Assembly (NCBI GenBank): GCA_024742475.1
Contig: JANSYI010000016.1
Coordinates: 62,001-126,000 of the forward strand
Direction of reading: 5' to 3'
DNA length: 64,000 nt
DNA from: a bacterium
GTDB taxonomy: Bacteria > Myxococcota_A > Polyangia > Nannocystales > Nannocystaceae
Numbering within the stretch: position 1 is the first letter of the stretch; the number at the start of each line of letters is the position of its first letter. The position numbers were made by a program, and so were the translations under genes. The notes under the pieces are model-generated. The model had not been told where the DNA came from. It searched no databases and saw only the letters and a program-made list of their open reading frames with translations. Below, in pieces: positions 1-8,917 of the stretch.

Positions 1-1617
1 CGGCGCGGCGCCACGCTCGACCACCACCGCGTAGCCGTCCCCTCCGTGGCCCGCAATCGCAGCCTCGCCCCGTTCGCGAGTAACCCCGAAGCCACGGACC
101 TGGTCGACGCCAACGCTGGCCTGCCCGGGTGCGAGCACCCCGACAACGCCACGTGGGTCGACACGGGCTTGGCGGAAGACCCCTGCCACGCGGTCGATCC
201 GACGCTCGACACGCTCGTCGCCCGCGACGCCAACTCCGAGCGGGTCATCGCCGTTGCGTCCTTCGTGGGCGTGCACGCCACGGCGATGCCCAATCGCACG
301 CCGGTCTACCACGGCGACCTCTTCGGCCTCGCAGCCCAGCACGCGCAGTCGAGTCTACGCGACCAGGGGCACGCCGGAGCGGTGGTCGCCGTGTTCAACG
401 GGCCCGAGGGCGACGTCTCTCCCAACTGGCGCGCCCAGGGCTACGCCGCGACGGTCGCGCTGGGGCACGGCCTGGGCGAGGCGGTCACCGGCTCGCTGCG
501 GACCGACGGCCAGCGGCTACGCGGCACCGCCGGGTACGCGTTCGCGCGCGCCCCGATGTCGAACGTCGAGGTCACAGCGCCAACCACCGTCGCGCCGGGG
601 CGGACGGGCCGTAGGGCGTTCCCCGGTCGCTCCCAGTTCGGCGGCGCCGAGGACGGTCGCACGAGGCTGCACGAGCACGGTTTCGACGAGGGCCGAACCG
701 TCGCAAGGTCCCGACGCAAGGGCCACGGCGCCAAGCGCCCTGCCCTGCCCTTGCCACTCATCGCGATGGCCCATCCCGCGCGACACTTTCCCTCCTCGGT
801 CCCCCTGGGTGTCGTCTCGCTCGGGCCGCTGAGCTTCGTCACTCTGCCCGGTGAGTTCACCACGGTGCTGGGTCAGCGAATCGAGCGGCGGGTCTCCGAA
901 GCGCGGGGCGTCTCGGGCCCCACCATCGCAATCGGGCTCTCGGGCGAGTACCTTTCGTACTTCGTCACCCCCGAAGAGTACGATCTACAGCACTACGAGG
1001 GCGCATCGATGATGTACGGGCGCCTCGCCGGCGAGGCGATCGCACAGGCGGCCGAAGACCTCGCCGCCACCCCTCGCGTCGAGGATGTGGGCCCCTTCGT
1101 CTACCGTGGTCGCGGCAAGACCTCCACACGCGCGCTGACGCGCAAGCTCGGCCGTTCAGCCCGACACGCCGCAGATGCGGTCGGAGCCGCGTTCGGAGAC
1201 GGCAGCGCGGTCACCATGACCTTCGAGGACAGTCGTCCGCGCTGGCCGGCCACCAGCGGCGACACGACGCCACGCGTCTGGGTCGAGGTCGAGCTCGACG
1301 ACGGCTGGGCACCGCTGGTGAACGACGAGAGCGACGAGTTCATCACCTACGTCAGCCGCGCGGGTCGGGGTCCGTGGGCGTGGACGGTCCGGTGGCTCGA
1401 ACCCTTCGCGCCGCTCGAGCTCCGCGACGCGCCGTTGCGGCTGCGCGTACGCCGGGTCGATGGCACCGAGGTCTGCTCGGCGCGCTTCGACGGACGACCG
1501 AACGTGGCGGGCACGCGCGAGGTCGCCGCACGGGACTGCTCAGCCGACGCATCATCGCAGGGCGAACACAGCGCTCTCATGCCTTTTTCGACGCAGTCCG
1601 GCCCGCGTTCCGGTTAG
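1..1617 (+). CDS. Neutral/alkaline ceramidase, 5' end outside window
   Basis: Neutral ceramidases hydrolyse the N-acyl bond of ceramide. The reading frame is open to the window edge, so the true start lies upstream. Family marks seen: NRS...NP at the beginning, VGVHATAMP (a likely zinc-binding His), GDVSPN with the catalytic Ser at in-window codon 140, and GEYLSYFVTPEEY followed by HYEGAS, which carries the Glu and Tyr that complete the zinc site in this family. The C-terminal part matches the small beta domain of the family. The stop codon TAG overlaps a -10-like hexamer for the next gene. A GTG at 46 is possible as start but would remove part of the catalytic domain. Family assignment is firm; substrate is inferred. 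Confidence 0.85.
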   Translation, partial: RRGATLDHHRVAVPSVARNRSLAPFASNPEATDLVDANAGLPGCEHPDNATWVDTGLAEDPCHAVDPTLDTLVARDANSERVIAVASFVGVHATAMPNRTPVYHGDLFGLAAQHAQSSLRDQGHAGAVVAVFNGPEGDVSPNWRAQGYAATVALGHGLGEAVTGSLRTDGQRLRGTAGYAFARAPMSNVEVTAPTTVAPGRTGRRAFPGRSQFGGAEDGRTRLHEHGFDEGRTVARSRRKGHGAKRPALPLPLIAMAHPARHFPSSVPLGVVSLGPLSFVTLPGEFTTVLGQRIERRVSEARGVSGPTIAIGLSGEYLSYFVTPEEYDLQHYEGASMMYGRLAGEAIAQAAEDLAATPRVEDVGPFVYRGRGKTSTRALTRKLGRSARHAADAVGAAFGDGSAVTMTFEDSRPRWPATSGDTTPRVWVEVELDDGWAPLVNDESDEFITYVSRAGRGPWAWTVRWLEPFAPLELRDAPLRLRVRRVDGTEVCSARFDGRPNVAGTREVAARDCSADASSQGEHSALMPFSTQSGPRSG

Positions 1618-1620
1618 GCT
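1615..1620 (+). promoter_or_regulatory. -10-like hexamer TAGGCT, leaderless start
   Basis: TAGGCT ends six bases before the GTG at 1627 and overlaps the stop codon of the ceramidase gene. There is no Shine-Dalgarno sequence. Position matches the recurring -10/start-codon spacing in this window. Confidence 0.4.
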
Positions 1621-1626
1621 CTCGGG

Positions 1627-4275
1627 GTGAAGTCGCTCGAGCGCAGCCTCGGCCTGTTCGCGGTCGTGGCGATCTCCGTCGGAGCGATGCTCGGCGGCGA
1701 GATCTTCGTGCTCCCCGCGGTGGCCGCCCAGCTGACCGGTCCATCCCTGTGGCTCGCATATCTCGTCGCGGCGCTGCTGGTGATGCCCGCCGCGCTGAGC
1801 AAGGCAGAGCTCGCGACCGCCATGCCCGACTCGGGCGGGGCCTACCTCTACATCGAACGCGCGATGGGACCGCTGTCGGGCACGGTCGCCGGCATCGGCC
1901 TGTGGCTGTCGCTGCTGCTCAAGAGCACCTTCGCGCTCGCAGTACTCGGCAGCTACCTCTCGATCGTCGTCGACGTTTCGACCACGGTCGTCGGCCTGCT
2001 CTTGCTGGTGTTCGTCTCGGTGCTCAACGTCGTCGGCGTGCGACGCGTGAGCGCGATTCAAAAGTACATCGTCGGCGGCTGCCTCGTCGTGCTCACCGCG
2101 CTGCTCGTCATCGGTCGGCTCGAGCTGCCGCCGGCGAGCGCGGGCTTGGAGTTCATGTCCGGCGGCATCGGAGGCTTCTCGGCGGCGGTGGGCCTGGTCT
2201 TCATCTCCTACGCAGGCGTCACCAAGATCGCCGCCATCGCCGAAGAGGTTCGCGACGTCTCGCGCACGATTCCCCTCGGCATGCTGATCTCCCTGCTGAC
2301 GATCGCGGCCCTGTACACGGGGCTGGGCTGGGTGCTCGCCCGCAGCTACACGCCCGACGCACTCGCCGGCGACCAGACGCCGATCGCCACCCTCGCCCAC
2401 GACGCCCTGGGTCCCTGGGGTGCGACGCTCATCGCAATCACGGCCGTGTTCGCGCTGCTGGGCATGACCAACGCGGGCCTGCTCGCCGCGTCCCGCTTCC
2501 CGTTTGCGATGGCGCGCGGGCAGCTCGCACCGCCCACACTGGCGACGATCGACCGCCGCTTCATCACCCCCATTCCGGCCATCGCGCTGTCGGCCGCGAC
2601 GATGGCGGTCTTCCTGCTCACGCTCGACGTGGTCAAGATCGCCAAGCTTGCCAGCGCCTTCATGATCGCGGCGTTCATGGCGGTGAACGTCTCGGTCATC
2701 ATCTTTCGCGAGAGCCGGGCCAAGTGGTACTCGCCCACGTTTCGTGCTCCGCTGTACCCCTTCTTGCAGGTGTTCGGCATCCTTGCCGGGGGCGCAATCC
2801 TCGTCAGCCTGGGCACGTTCCCGCTGCTGGGCATCGCGATCGGGGTCGGGGTCGGCAGCGCGCTCTACTTCGGCTACGGCCGGCGCCGCGTGGACCGGGT
2901 CGGCGTGCTGCGCCAGATGGCAACGCGCGACGATCTGCTCGACGACTCCCGTGCCCACGGCACCATCGTCGGGGGGCACAGCGCGCAGACCACGGTCGCG
3001 CTGCTCGGCACGGAGGGCTCCTCGGAGGCGCTCGTGCAGCTGGGGCTGAGCCTCACGCCCGGCGAGGACCTTTGCGTGCTTCACCTCGAGGAGGTGCCCG
3101 AGCAGACCAACCTCGCCGCCCTCGCGAGGGGCAAGGACGACCGGGTCGATTCGATCGAACGCCGCCTCGTGCACCTGGGCAAAGAACACGGCGTCGGCGT
3201 GCAATTCGACGTGGTCTACACCCGTGACCTCCGCGGCACGCTCTACGACCACGCGGCGCTCGAACACTCGCGGTGGGTCGTGATGGGCTGGCGCGATCGG
3301 ACCGAGCGCGGGATCATCGTGCGCGACCCGCTGCAGTGGCTCACCACGCATCTGCCGTGCAACGTGGCCCTGTATCGCGACGCGGGCATTCGGACGATCC
3401 GGCGCATCATGGCCCACGCCGAGCCGGGCCCGCACGACGCCTTGGTGGCCACCACTGCCGACGCGTTGGCGGAGCTGCACGGGGCCGAGGTCACCTTCAT
3501 CAACGTGGTGCCCAGCGACGTCAGCGAGGCGCGCCTGCGCGAGCTGGCGGAGTACCACCACCAGCTGGGCCGGCTGTGCAAGCGGCCGACCACCTCGGAG
3601 CTGCTCCGCGACGATGGTGACCCGACCGACGCGCTCGTCCGCGCGACCGCTCGCTACGACCTCGCGCTCACCGGCGCACAGACGCGCCCGTCGCTCCGGT
3701 CGTACCTGCGCGCCACGCCCCACGAGAGGCTTACCGAGGCGGCGCACTGTGCCGTGTTGCAGCTGCTCGCGCCCGAGAAGGCCGCCCACGGCTCGATCAT
3801 CGCCGCCGACGACGGCTCGCACGTCGAGCTGCCCGATCCGGTCGCGGTCAGCATCGGAAGCCAGGCCAAGACGAAGGAACAGCTCTTCGCCGAGCTGGCC
3901 CGGCTCTTCGATGGCGCTTCGCCCCGCATCGTGGCCGACACGCTCGAGCCGCTGCTGTGGGAGCGGGAGCGCACGCAGAGCACGGCGGTCGGGCACGGGG
4001 TCGCAATCCCGCATGCGACGGTCCCGGGGCTGCTGCGCACCAAGCTCGCCGTCATCGTGCTCGAAGAGAGGATCGACTACGACGGGCGCGGCACGGGGGT
4101 CGACGTGGTGCTGTCGCTGGTCGGCCCACCGGGCGACCGGCAGACCCACTTGCGCCTGCTCTCTCTCATCGCTCAGCGTCTGCTCGAGACGACGCTGCTC
4201 ACGGATCTGCGCGCCGCAAAGACGCCCGGAGACGTGCACGTGGCCATCACGCAGAGCACGCCGCGCACATCGTGA
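1627..4275 (+). CDS. APC-family permease fused to USP-like and PTS EIIA domains
   Basis: Residues 1 to about 420 form an APC-superfamily amino-acid/polyamine permease with roughly 11-12 hydrophobic segments, starting with the typical GAMLGGEIF turn in helix 1. Residues of about 430-730 look like two universal-stress-protein-type domains. The C-terminus (about 735-880) is a PTS EIIA type 2 / nitrogen-type domain with the active-site motif GHGVAIPHA; the phosphorylatable His is residue 796. The fusion suggests that uptake is set by phosphotransfer and by nucleotide or stress signals on the cytoplasmic side; this is inference. Substrate is not known. Starts with GTG behind TAGGCT; 882 aa is about twice a plain APC permease. 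Confidence 0.85.
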   Translation: MKSLERSLGLFAVVAISVGAMLGGEIFVLPAVAAQLTGPSLWLAYLVAALLVMPAALSKAELATAMPDSGGAYLYIERAMGPLSGTVAGIGLWLSLLLKSTFALAVLGSYLSIVVDVSTTVVGLLLLVFVSVLNVVGVRRVSAIQKYIVGGCLVVLTALLVIGRLELPPASAGLEFMSGGIGGFSAAVGLVFISYAGVTKIAAIAEEVRDVSRTIPLGMLISLLTIAALYTGLGWVLARSYTPDALAGDQTPIATLAHDALGPWGATLIAITAVFALLGMTNAGLLAASRFPFAMARGQLAPPTLATIDRRFITPIPAIALSAATMAVFLLTLDVVKIAKLASAFMIAAFMAVNVSVIIFRESRAKWYSPTFRAPLYPFLQVFGILAGGAILVSLGTFPLLGIAIGVGVGSALYFGYGRRRVDRVGVLRQMATRDDLLDDSRAHGTIVGGHSAQTTVALLGTEGSSEALVQLGLSLTPGEDLCVLHLEEVPEQTNLAALARGKDDRVDSIERRLVHLGKEHGVGVQFDVVYTRDLRGTLYDHAALEHSRWVVMGWRDRTERGIIVRDPLQWLTTHLPCNVALYRDAGIRTIRRIMAHAEPGPHDALVATTADALAELHGAEVTFINVVPSDVSEARLRELAEYHHQLGRLCKRPTTSELLRDDGDPTDALVRATARYDLALTGAQTRPSLRSYLRATPHERLTEAAHCAVLQLLAPEKAAHGSIIAADDGSHVELPDPVAVSIGSQAKTKEQLFAELARLFDGASPRIVADTLEPLLWERERTQSTAVGHGVAIPHATVPGLLRTKLAVIVLEERIDYDGRGTGVDVVLSLVGPPGDRQTHLRLLSLIAQRLLETTLLTDLRAAKTPGDVHVAITQSTPRTS

Positions 4276-4295
4276 GGCTGTGGTAGAAGGCGCGC

Positions 4296-4805
4296 ATGGC
4301 CAATACGCAAGCGCTGCTGCAGACCTCGAAGGGTGACGTCAAGATCGAACTCTTCACCGATGAGATGCCGGTCACGGCCGGCAACTTCATCAAGCTCGCC
4401 AAAGACGGCTTCTACGACGGCCTGCACTTCCACCGCGTGATCCAGGGCTTCATGTGCCAGTTTGGGTGCCCGCACAGCCGCGATCCGCAGAGCGCCCGCG
4501 CGGGCACGGGCAAGGGTCCGCAGGGCAACATCCAAGACGAGCACGCCGCGAAGTACTCCAACGAGCCCGGCACGCTGTCGATGGCGAACACGGGCGCGCC
4601 CAACAGCGGCAGCTGCCAGTTCTTCATCAACACCAAGCACAACAGCTTCCTCGACTGGTTCAGCCCCGGTCAGTCCAAGCACCCGGTGTTTGGCAAGGTC
4701 ATCGAGGGCATGGACGTCATCACGGCGATCGAGAGCGCGCCCACCGATTCGCGCGATCGGCCGGTCGAGCCGATTCAGATGGTCAAGGTCACCATCTTGG
4801 ACTGA
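4296..4805 (+). CDS. Cyclophilin-type peptidyl-prolyl cis-trans isomerase
   Basis: A 169-aa single-domain cyclophilin that catalyses cis-trans isomerisation of Xaa-Pro bonds. Core motifs are present: FHRVIQGFMCQFG with the catalytic Arg, GTLSMANTG, and SCQFFINTKHNSFLD. There is no signal peptide, so it is probably cytoplasmic, like E. coli PpiB, though it carries a family-specific insertion around GCPHSRDPQSARAGTGKGPQ. A weak -10-like TAGAAG lies six bases before the ATG. Followed by a rho-independent terminator at 4831-4853. Confidence 0.93.
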   Translation: MANTQALLQTSKGDVKIELFTDEMPVTAGNFIKLAKDGFYDGLHFHRVIQGFMCQFGCPHSRDPQSARAGTGKGPQGNIQDEHAAKYSNEPGTLSMANTGAPNSGSCQFFINTKHNSFLDWFSPGQSKHPVFGKVIEGMDVITAIESAPTDSRDRPVEPIQMVKVTILD

Positions 4806-4830
4806 GCGGCAATTCGAGTCGTGCAAAGAG

Positions 4831-4853
4831 GCCCCGCATTCGCGGGGCTTTTT
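4831..4853 (+). terminator. Intrinsic terminator after the cyclophilin gene
   Basis: Perfect 7-bp stem GCCCCGC/GCGGGGC with the 4-base loop ATTC, followed by five T residues. It lies 25 bases after the cyclophilin stop and just before the -10-like element of the globin gene. Confidence 0.85.
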
Positions 4854-4874
4854 CGTGATGTCATACTCCCGCCC

Positions 4875-5276
4875 GTGGACCCCACGCCCTACGATCTGCT
4901 CGGCGGACGTGATGCCGTGCTCGCGCTCGCGAACCGCTTCTACGACGCGATGGAGCGCGACGAGCCCGAGCTGACCGCACTGCACGCCTGCAAGGCTCCC
5001 GGCAGGGTCACCGACGCGACCCGCGAGCGCTTCGGGCTCTTCTTGGTCGGCTGGCTCGGCGGCGAGCAGGACTACATGGAGCGCTTTGGCCACCCGCGGC
5101 TGCGCATGCGCCATCGCAGCGTGCCGATCACCATCGCCATGCGAGACGCGTGGCTGCGGGCGATGAGCACCGCCATGGATCAAAGCGGCGTCGAGGGCGA
5201 GCTTCGAGCCTTTCTCGACGAGCGCTTCGCCCACGTCGCAAACTTCCTGCGCAACGTCGCCGAGGGCGAGTCGTAG
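4875..5276 (+). CDS. Group II truncated hemoglobin
   Basis: A 133-aa 2-on-2 globin. Family signs: TPYDLLGG at the N-terminus, VLALANRFYDAM in helix B/C, FLVGWLGGEQDYMERFGHPRLRMRHR with the proximal His (F8) region, and AWLRAMSTAMD with the Trp of helix G that marks group II. Such proteins bind O2 or NO. The frame is open upstream to 4821, but that region is the terminator of the previous gene, so the GTG at 4875 is chosen; CATACT ends seven bases before it. The resulting length fits the family. Confidence 0.9.
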   Translation: MDPTPYDLLGGRDAVLALANRFYDAMERDEPELTALHACKAPGRVTDATRERFGLFLVGWLGGEQDYMERFGHPRLRMRHRSVPITIAMRDAWLRAMSTAMDQSGVEGELRAFLDERFAHVANFLRNVAEGES

Positions 5277-5325
5277 CGTCAGCGGGCTTTCAACCTTCCG
5301 CGCGGCGGCGGCATCCAAGCCTGCG

Positions 5326-6324
5326 ATGCCCGCTCGCCTCCACCGTCGCTCGTTCTGCTCCGGGTTCCTGGCGGCCTGCGGCTGCGCGTCGGCCCCCGCC
5401 CCCGCCACTGCCCCTGCCCCGCCCGCGCCTGCGCTCCCCTTCGACGTCGTCGACCTGATGCCCGCGTTCTTCGCCTTCTGGGACGCGCACGGCCCCCGAG
5501 CCACCGACGCCTTCCTCCGCGAGGTCGTCGCCGAGCACCCGGAGGTCTACGCGCCGAACGTGATCGGCTACGACGATGGGACCGCGCTGCGCTCCCGCGT
5601 CGAGGCATGGCTCCCCCGCGCCCAGGTCGAGACGATGCGCTCGATTCACGCCGACTTCGGCCCCAACCTGCGGGGCCACGCGCGCCGCTTCGTCAGTGCC
5701 TTCGACGACTTCGACTGGGATGGGCGCGTGTTCCTCATGGCGTCCATCGACGCCTTCAACGGAGCGTCGCGCCGGGTCGGCGACCGTGCCGCGCTGCTCT
5801 TCGGGCTCGACGTGATCGCCCGCACCTCACCACCGCAGGACCTGGCCGTGCTGATGCACCACGAACTCTTCCACATGTACCAGGCCAGCGGCGCCCGGGT
5901 GCTGGCTGACGCGCTGTGGGTGGAGGGTCTGGCCACCCTGGCCTCGATCGAGCTCAACCCTGGTACGTCCGACGACGAGGCGCTCCCGCAAAGCCACCTG
6001 CATGACCCCGAAGACCCGCAGCTCGACGCCCCCGCGCGTCGAGTGGTGTGGAGCCGGGACATGCCCGAACATGCGGCGAGCATGGGCCCCGGGCTGCTGG
6101 CCGCGCTCGACTCCAGCGCGCAGGACGACTACGCCACGTTCTTCCTGGGCCGGGCCTCCCCGAAACTCGGTCGCCGCCCCGTGCGAACCGGGTACTGGTA
6201 CGGCCTACAGGTCGCGCGGCTCGTGTGCGCCGAGCGTTCGGTTCGTGCGCTCGCCAAGGTGCCGCTCCCGCAGATGCGCCCGGCGGTCCGCGACGCCATG
6301 CAGGCGCTCGTGGGCATGGCGTAG
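5326..6324 (+). CDS. Putative zinc metalloprotease lipoprotein
   Basis: A 332-aa protein with an N-terminal signal ending in FLAACG, a plausible lipobox, followed by an Ala/Pro-rich spacer. The motif HHELFHMY contains a gluzincin HExxH signature at residues 179-183, and WVEGLATL further on could supply the third zinc ligand (Glu), as in DUF2268-like putative proteases. It is therefore likely a membrane-anchored zinc peptidase of unknown substrate. The RRSF sequence just before the hydrophobic core also resembles a Tat motif. No close family name can be given with certainty. Confidence 0.6.
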   Translation: MPARLHRRSFCSGFLAACGCASAPAPATAPAPPAPALPFDVVDLMPAFFAFWDAHGPRATDAFLREVVAEHPEVYAPNVIGYDDGTALRSRVEAWLPRAQVETMRSIHADFGPNLRGHARRFVSAFDDFDWDGRVFLMASIDAFNGASRRVGDRAALLFGLDVIARTSPPQDLAVLMHHELFHMYQASGARVLADALWVEGLATLASIELNPGTSDDEALPQSHLHDPEDPQLDAPARRVVWSRDMPEHAASMGPGLLAALDSSAQDDYATFFLGRASPKLGRRPVRTGYWYGLQVARLVCAERSVRALAKVPLPQMRPAVRDAMQALVGMA

Positions 6325-6395
6325 AGTCGAGGCGGAGGCAAGAAGTGCAGCGTGTACCGAGACCGACACCGACCCGAGCCCCAGGAGCGTGGTGT

Positions 6396-7571
6396 GTGAT
6401 CCGGTCATGCACAGCTGGGCTGACGCTCGCGTGTCTCCAGCTCGCCTGCACCGAGCGCGGGGCCGCCGAGATGGACCGAGACTCCGACGCGGACACGAGC
6501 GACTCGGACGCGAGCAGCTCCTCTTCCAGCGGTCCCCGTCCCGAGCCCGCTTGCGGTGCCGACGGACGGCACGCCGGGACCGCATTCATTGCGACGAACG
6601 ACGACGCGCTCGCGCTGCGTGGCTGCACCACCATCGACGGTGACCTCATCATCGACCCTTGCCCCGAATGCGAAGGCGACCCCTGCGGCGCCTGCAGCCC
6701 AGCGGACGCGCTGACCTCGCTGCAGGGGCTCGAGGACTTGCGTGACGTCACCGGCACGCTCCAGATCGGCTGGGACCTCAACCGCTTTGAGGACGACGAC
6801 GAGTGGCGCGGACCCACGGCGCTCTCGTCCCTGGCTCCCCTCTCGGGGCTCGAGCGAGTCGGAGGAGACCTCTGGCTCGCGGCTGCGCCGAGTGTGACCG
6901 AGGCCGACTTCTCCAGCCTCCGCACGGTGGGCGGAGACGTCGTCTCAGCCCACTCCTTCGGCTCCGAGGCACGGTTTCCAAGACTCGCGACCGCGCAGTC
7001 ACTCATCTTCGTCGGTCGGGCCTGGTCGGAGTTCAGCGCTCCATCTCTGCAGAGCGTCGATGGAGTCTCGTTGACTGACACCGACATCACGAGTCTGAGC
7101 GGACTCGCGGAGCTCGATGCGATCGAGACGAGCCTTTCGCTCAGTCGCAACCGGCTCTTGGCCAACGTCCCATTCGGCGCGTTGCCCCAACTGCAGAGCG
7201 TCGGCCTGAGTGAAGTTCCACTCATCTCGGGAGTCGACCTCTCGGCAGCTCACCCCCGCTCATCGCGAATACAACGCTGTGCGTCCGTGGCCGTCGTCGA
7301 CGGCGGAGGCATCGAGTCCATGGACCTACTCTGGCTCGTCGACTCCCCCATCGTCGAGGCCAGCTTCACCGACCTGCAGTCCGTCGACGACAGCCTGTGG
7401 ATCGTGCAGACGTCCCTCTCCTCCCTCGAGGGATTCTCCGCCGTGCAGAGCATCGGCGCGCGGCTGGAGATCGTGCAAAACCCCAACCTGTGTCAGTCCG
7501 AGGCGCTCGCCTTTGCCGAGCGCTTCGAGGGCATCGACTGGGTCACCGTCGAAGACAACGCCGACTGCTGA
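6396..7571 (+). CDS. Lipoprotein with receptor-L-domain-like repeats
   Basis: About 391 aa. The GTG at 6396 gives a short signal with a lipobox-like LQLAC; the open frame reaches further upstream but that part overlaps the previous gene and is compositionally unlike a signal peptide. After the Cys comes an Asp/Ser-rich linker, then a Cys-rich stretch and several irregular leucine-rich strands such as LTSLQGLEDLRDVTGTLQI and LERVGGDLWL that resemble the beta-helical receptor L domain found in many myxobacterial lipoproteins. Probably a surface protein with a binding role; no enzyme motif is seen. Confidence 0.65.
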   Translation: MIRSCTAGLTLACLQLACTERGAAEMDRDSDADTSDSDASSSSSSGPRPEPACGADGRHAGTAFIATNDDALALRGCTTIDGDLIIDPCPECEGDPCGACSPADALTSLQGLEDLRDVTGTLQIGWDLNRFEDDDEWRGPTALSSLAPLSGLERVGGDLWLAAAPSVTEADFSSLRTVGGDVVSAHSFGSEARFPRLATAQSLIFVGRAWSEFSAPSLQSVDGVSLTDTDITSLSGLAELDAIETSLSLSRNRLLANVPFGALPQLQSVGLSEVPLISGVDLSAAHPRSSRIQRCASVAVVDGGGIESMDLLWLVDSPIVEASFTDLQSVDDSLWIVQTSLSSLEGFSAVQSIGARLEIVQNPNLCQSEALAFAERFEGIDWVTVEDNADC

Positions 7572-7603
7572 GCCAAAGGCGCGGCGCACCGCCGCAGAAC
7601 CGC

Positions 7604-8839
7604 TCAAAGCTCCATCTGCGCGGCCATCGAGCGCACCGCCGCGTAGCCCTCGTCGCACGTGGGTACGATCTGCTCGGGCGGCAGCACGAAGCCGTTGCCG
7701 CCCGAGGGGCGCAGCTCGATCGTGTAGCCCATCGCCGAGCGCTCGCCGTAGGACCAGTCGAGCGCGGTGCCGCCGGCGGTGTAGAGGTCTTGGGCGGCCA
7801 TGGGCCGGTAGACCTCGCCGTGCGTGGCCTCGATTGCGGCGGCCATCGAACGGCCCAGCGACGCGAGCCGGTCGAGGTCGGGCGCGGGCTTCTTGGTGTA
7901 GCCCCAGGGGTAGAGGATCAGCTGGCCGAAGCTGTGAAAGTCGACGTGCGCGACCACGGGCTCGCGGACGATGAGGTCCCGAAGCGCCCGCGTCTCGGGC
8001 TCGGAGAAGGCGTGTGGGCCACGGTAGATCTGCGAGCGCTTGTTCGAGCTCGACCCGCGGCCGCCAAAGCCCACCGACCAGTTGCGGTTGAGGTCGACGC
8101 CGTGTTTGCCCTGCCGGTTCTTCCGCCAGTAGCGGTCCGACTCCCACGAGTAGACGTAGCCGTCGGGGTTGATGACCGGCGCCACCCAGACGGTGTTGCG
8201 CGCGAGCAGCCCCTGCACGGCGGGGTCGACCTGCGCGTCGGTCACCAGGCGGTCGGCAATGCACGTCGCGACCATCACCGAGATCCACTCCCGCGCGTGC
8301 TGACCTCCGTTGAGCACGATCGCCGGGGCGCCCTGCGGCGCGTCCGAGATCCGCAGCGCCCGGATCGGCCGGCCCTGCGTCGACACGCCCAGGTGCTCGA
8401 CGCGGGCCAGCTCCGAGCGCGCCGCGAGCGTGTCGAGGTAGGCGTCGACCGTCGCGAAGTCGCGATACTCCGAAAACCACGAGCCCGGCCGCGCCGCCTC
8501 GGCGCCCCGAAGCCGCGCACGCTCTTCGGCCGCGTCCGCCTCGATGTCTGCCGAGAGCAGCTCGAACGCTGCCCCGCGCGCCTGCAGCTGCGCCAAGGCC
8601 TCCGCGTCCAGCACCACCGACAGCGTCGGGCCCGCGTCGGTGTCGCTCCACAGGTCGACCGCCTCGGCGAGCAGCCACTGCCGCACCGCCTCGTCGTCGA
8701 TCTCGACCGTGACCGCGGCCAGTCGCGCATCGTCGGGTTGGGGCGCCTCGTCGCGTCCGTGGAGCAGCAGCGCCGACGACACCGCGACCAGACCCAGCAA
8801 CGCCCAAGGCGCCGCATGTACGCGTGACCAAGCCCTCAT
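7604..8839 (-). CDS. M14-family zinc carboxypeptidase, exported
   Basis: A 411-aa protein with an N-terminal hydrophobic segment (residues about 9-26) serving as signal or anchor, a propeptide-like region and an M14 catalytic domain. Zinc ligands are His181 and Glu184 in GGQHAREW and His302 in DFHSFGQ; the catalytic Glu is Glu375 in TIELRPSG. The substrate-binding motif DLNRNW is also present. It should remove C-terminal residues from peptides outside the cytoplasm. The ATG at 8839 is preferred over upstream in-frame starts, because it begins the signal peptide and has TACGCT seven bases before it; the longer frame overlaps the csoR gene. Confidence 0.88.
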   Translation of the reverse strand: MRAWSRVHAAPWALLGLVAVSSALLLHGRDEAPQPDDARLAAVTVEIDDEAVRQWLLAEAVDLWSDTDAGPTLSVVLDAEALAQLQARGAAFELLSADIEADAAEERARLRGAEAARPGSWFSEYRDFATVDAYLDTLAARSELARVEHLGVSTQGRPIRALRISDAPQGAPAIVLNGGQHAREWISVMVATCIADRLVTDAQVDPAVQGLLARNTVWVAPVINPDGYVYSWESDRYWRKNRQGKHGVDLNRNWSVGFGGRGSSSNKRSQIYRGPHAFSEPETRALRDLIVREPVVAHVDFHSFGQLILYPWGYTKKPAPDLDRLASLGRSMAAAIEATHGEVYRPMAAQDLYTAGGTALDWSYGERSAMGYTIELRPSGGNGFVLPPEQIVPTCDEGYAAVRSMAAQMEL

Positions 8840-8846
8840 CCCCGAC

Positions 8847-8852
8847 AGCGTA
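8847..8852 (-). promoter_or_regulatory. -10-like hexamer TACGCT for the M14 peptidase
   Basis: On the minus strand TACGCT ends seven bases before the ATG at 8839, with no Shine-Dalgarno sequence. One of the recurring leaderless-type signals. Confidence 0.45.
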
Positions 8853-8867
8853 GCAGGCCGCTTGCAG

Positions 8868-8885
8868 ATACCCCCGGGGGGTTTA
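8868..8885. promoter_or_regulatory. Candidate CsoR operator, distal site
   Basis: ATACCCCCGGGGGGTTTA holds a C5/G5 palindrome with a TACCCC left half, similar to the GC-rich inverted repeats bound by CsoR-type copper repressors. The right half is less well conserved. It lies about 33 bases before the repressor start. Confidence 0.5.
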
Positions 8886-8894
8886 CACTTCCGG

Positions 8895-8909
8895 TACCCC
8901 CCAGGGGTA
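8895..8909. promoter_or_regulatory. Candidate CsoR operator, proximal site
   Basis: TACCCC-CCA-GGGGTA is a perfect inverted repeat with a 3-base centre, ending nine bases before the ATG of the repressor gene. The TACCCC/GGGGTA half-sites match those of known CsoR operators. Binding here would block the start of the repressor-transporter operon until metal releases the protein. Confidence 0.7.
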
Positions 8910-8917
8910 TCGAACGC

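Noticed and set aside
1552..4239. 895-aa open frame on the minus strand across the permease gene
   Set aside because: No recognised motif, high Arg/His/Gly content, and complete overlap with a firm gene; it is a mirror frame caused by high GC.
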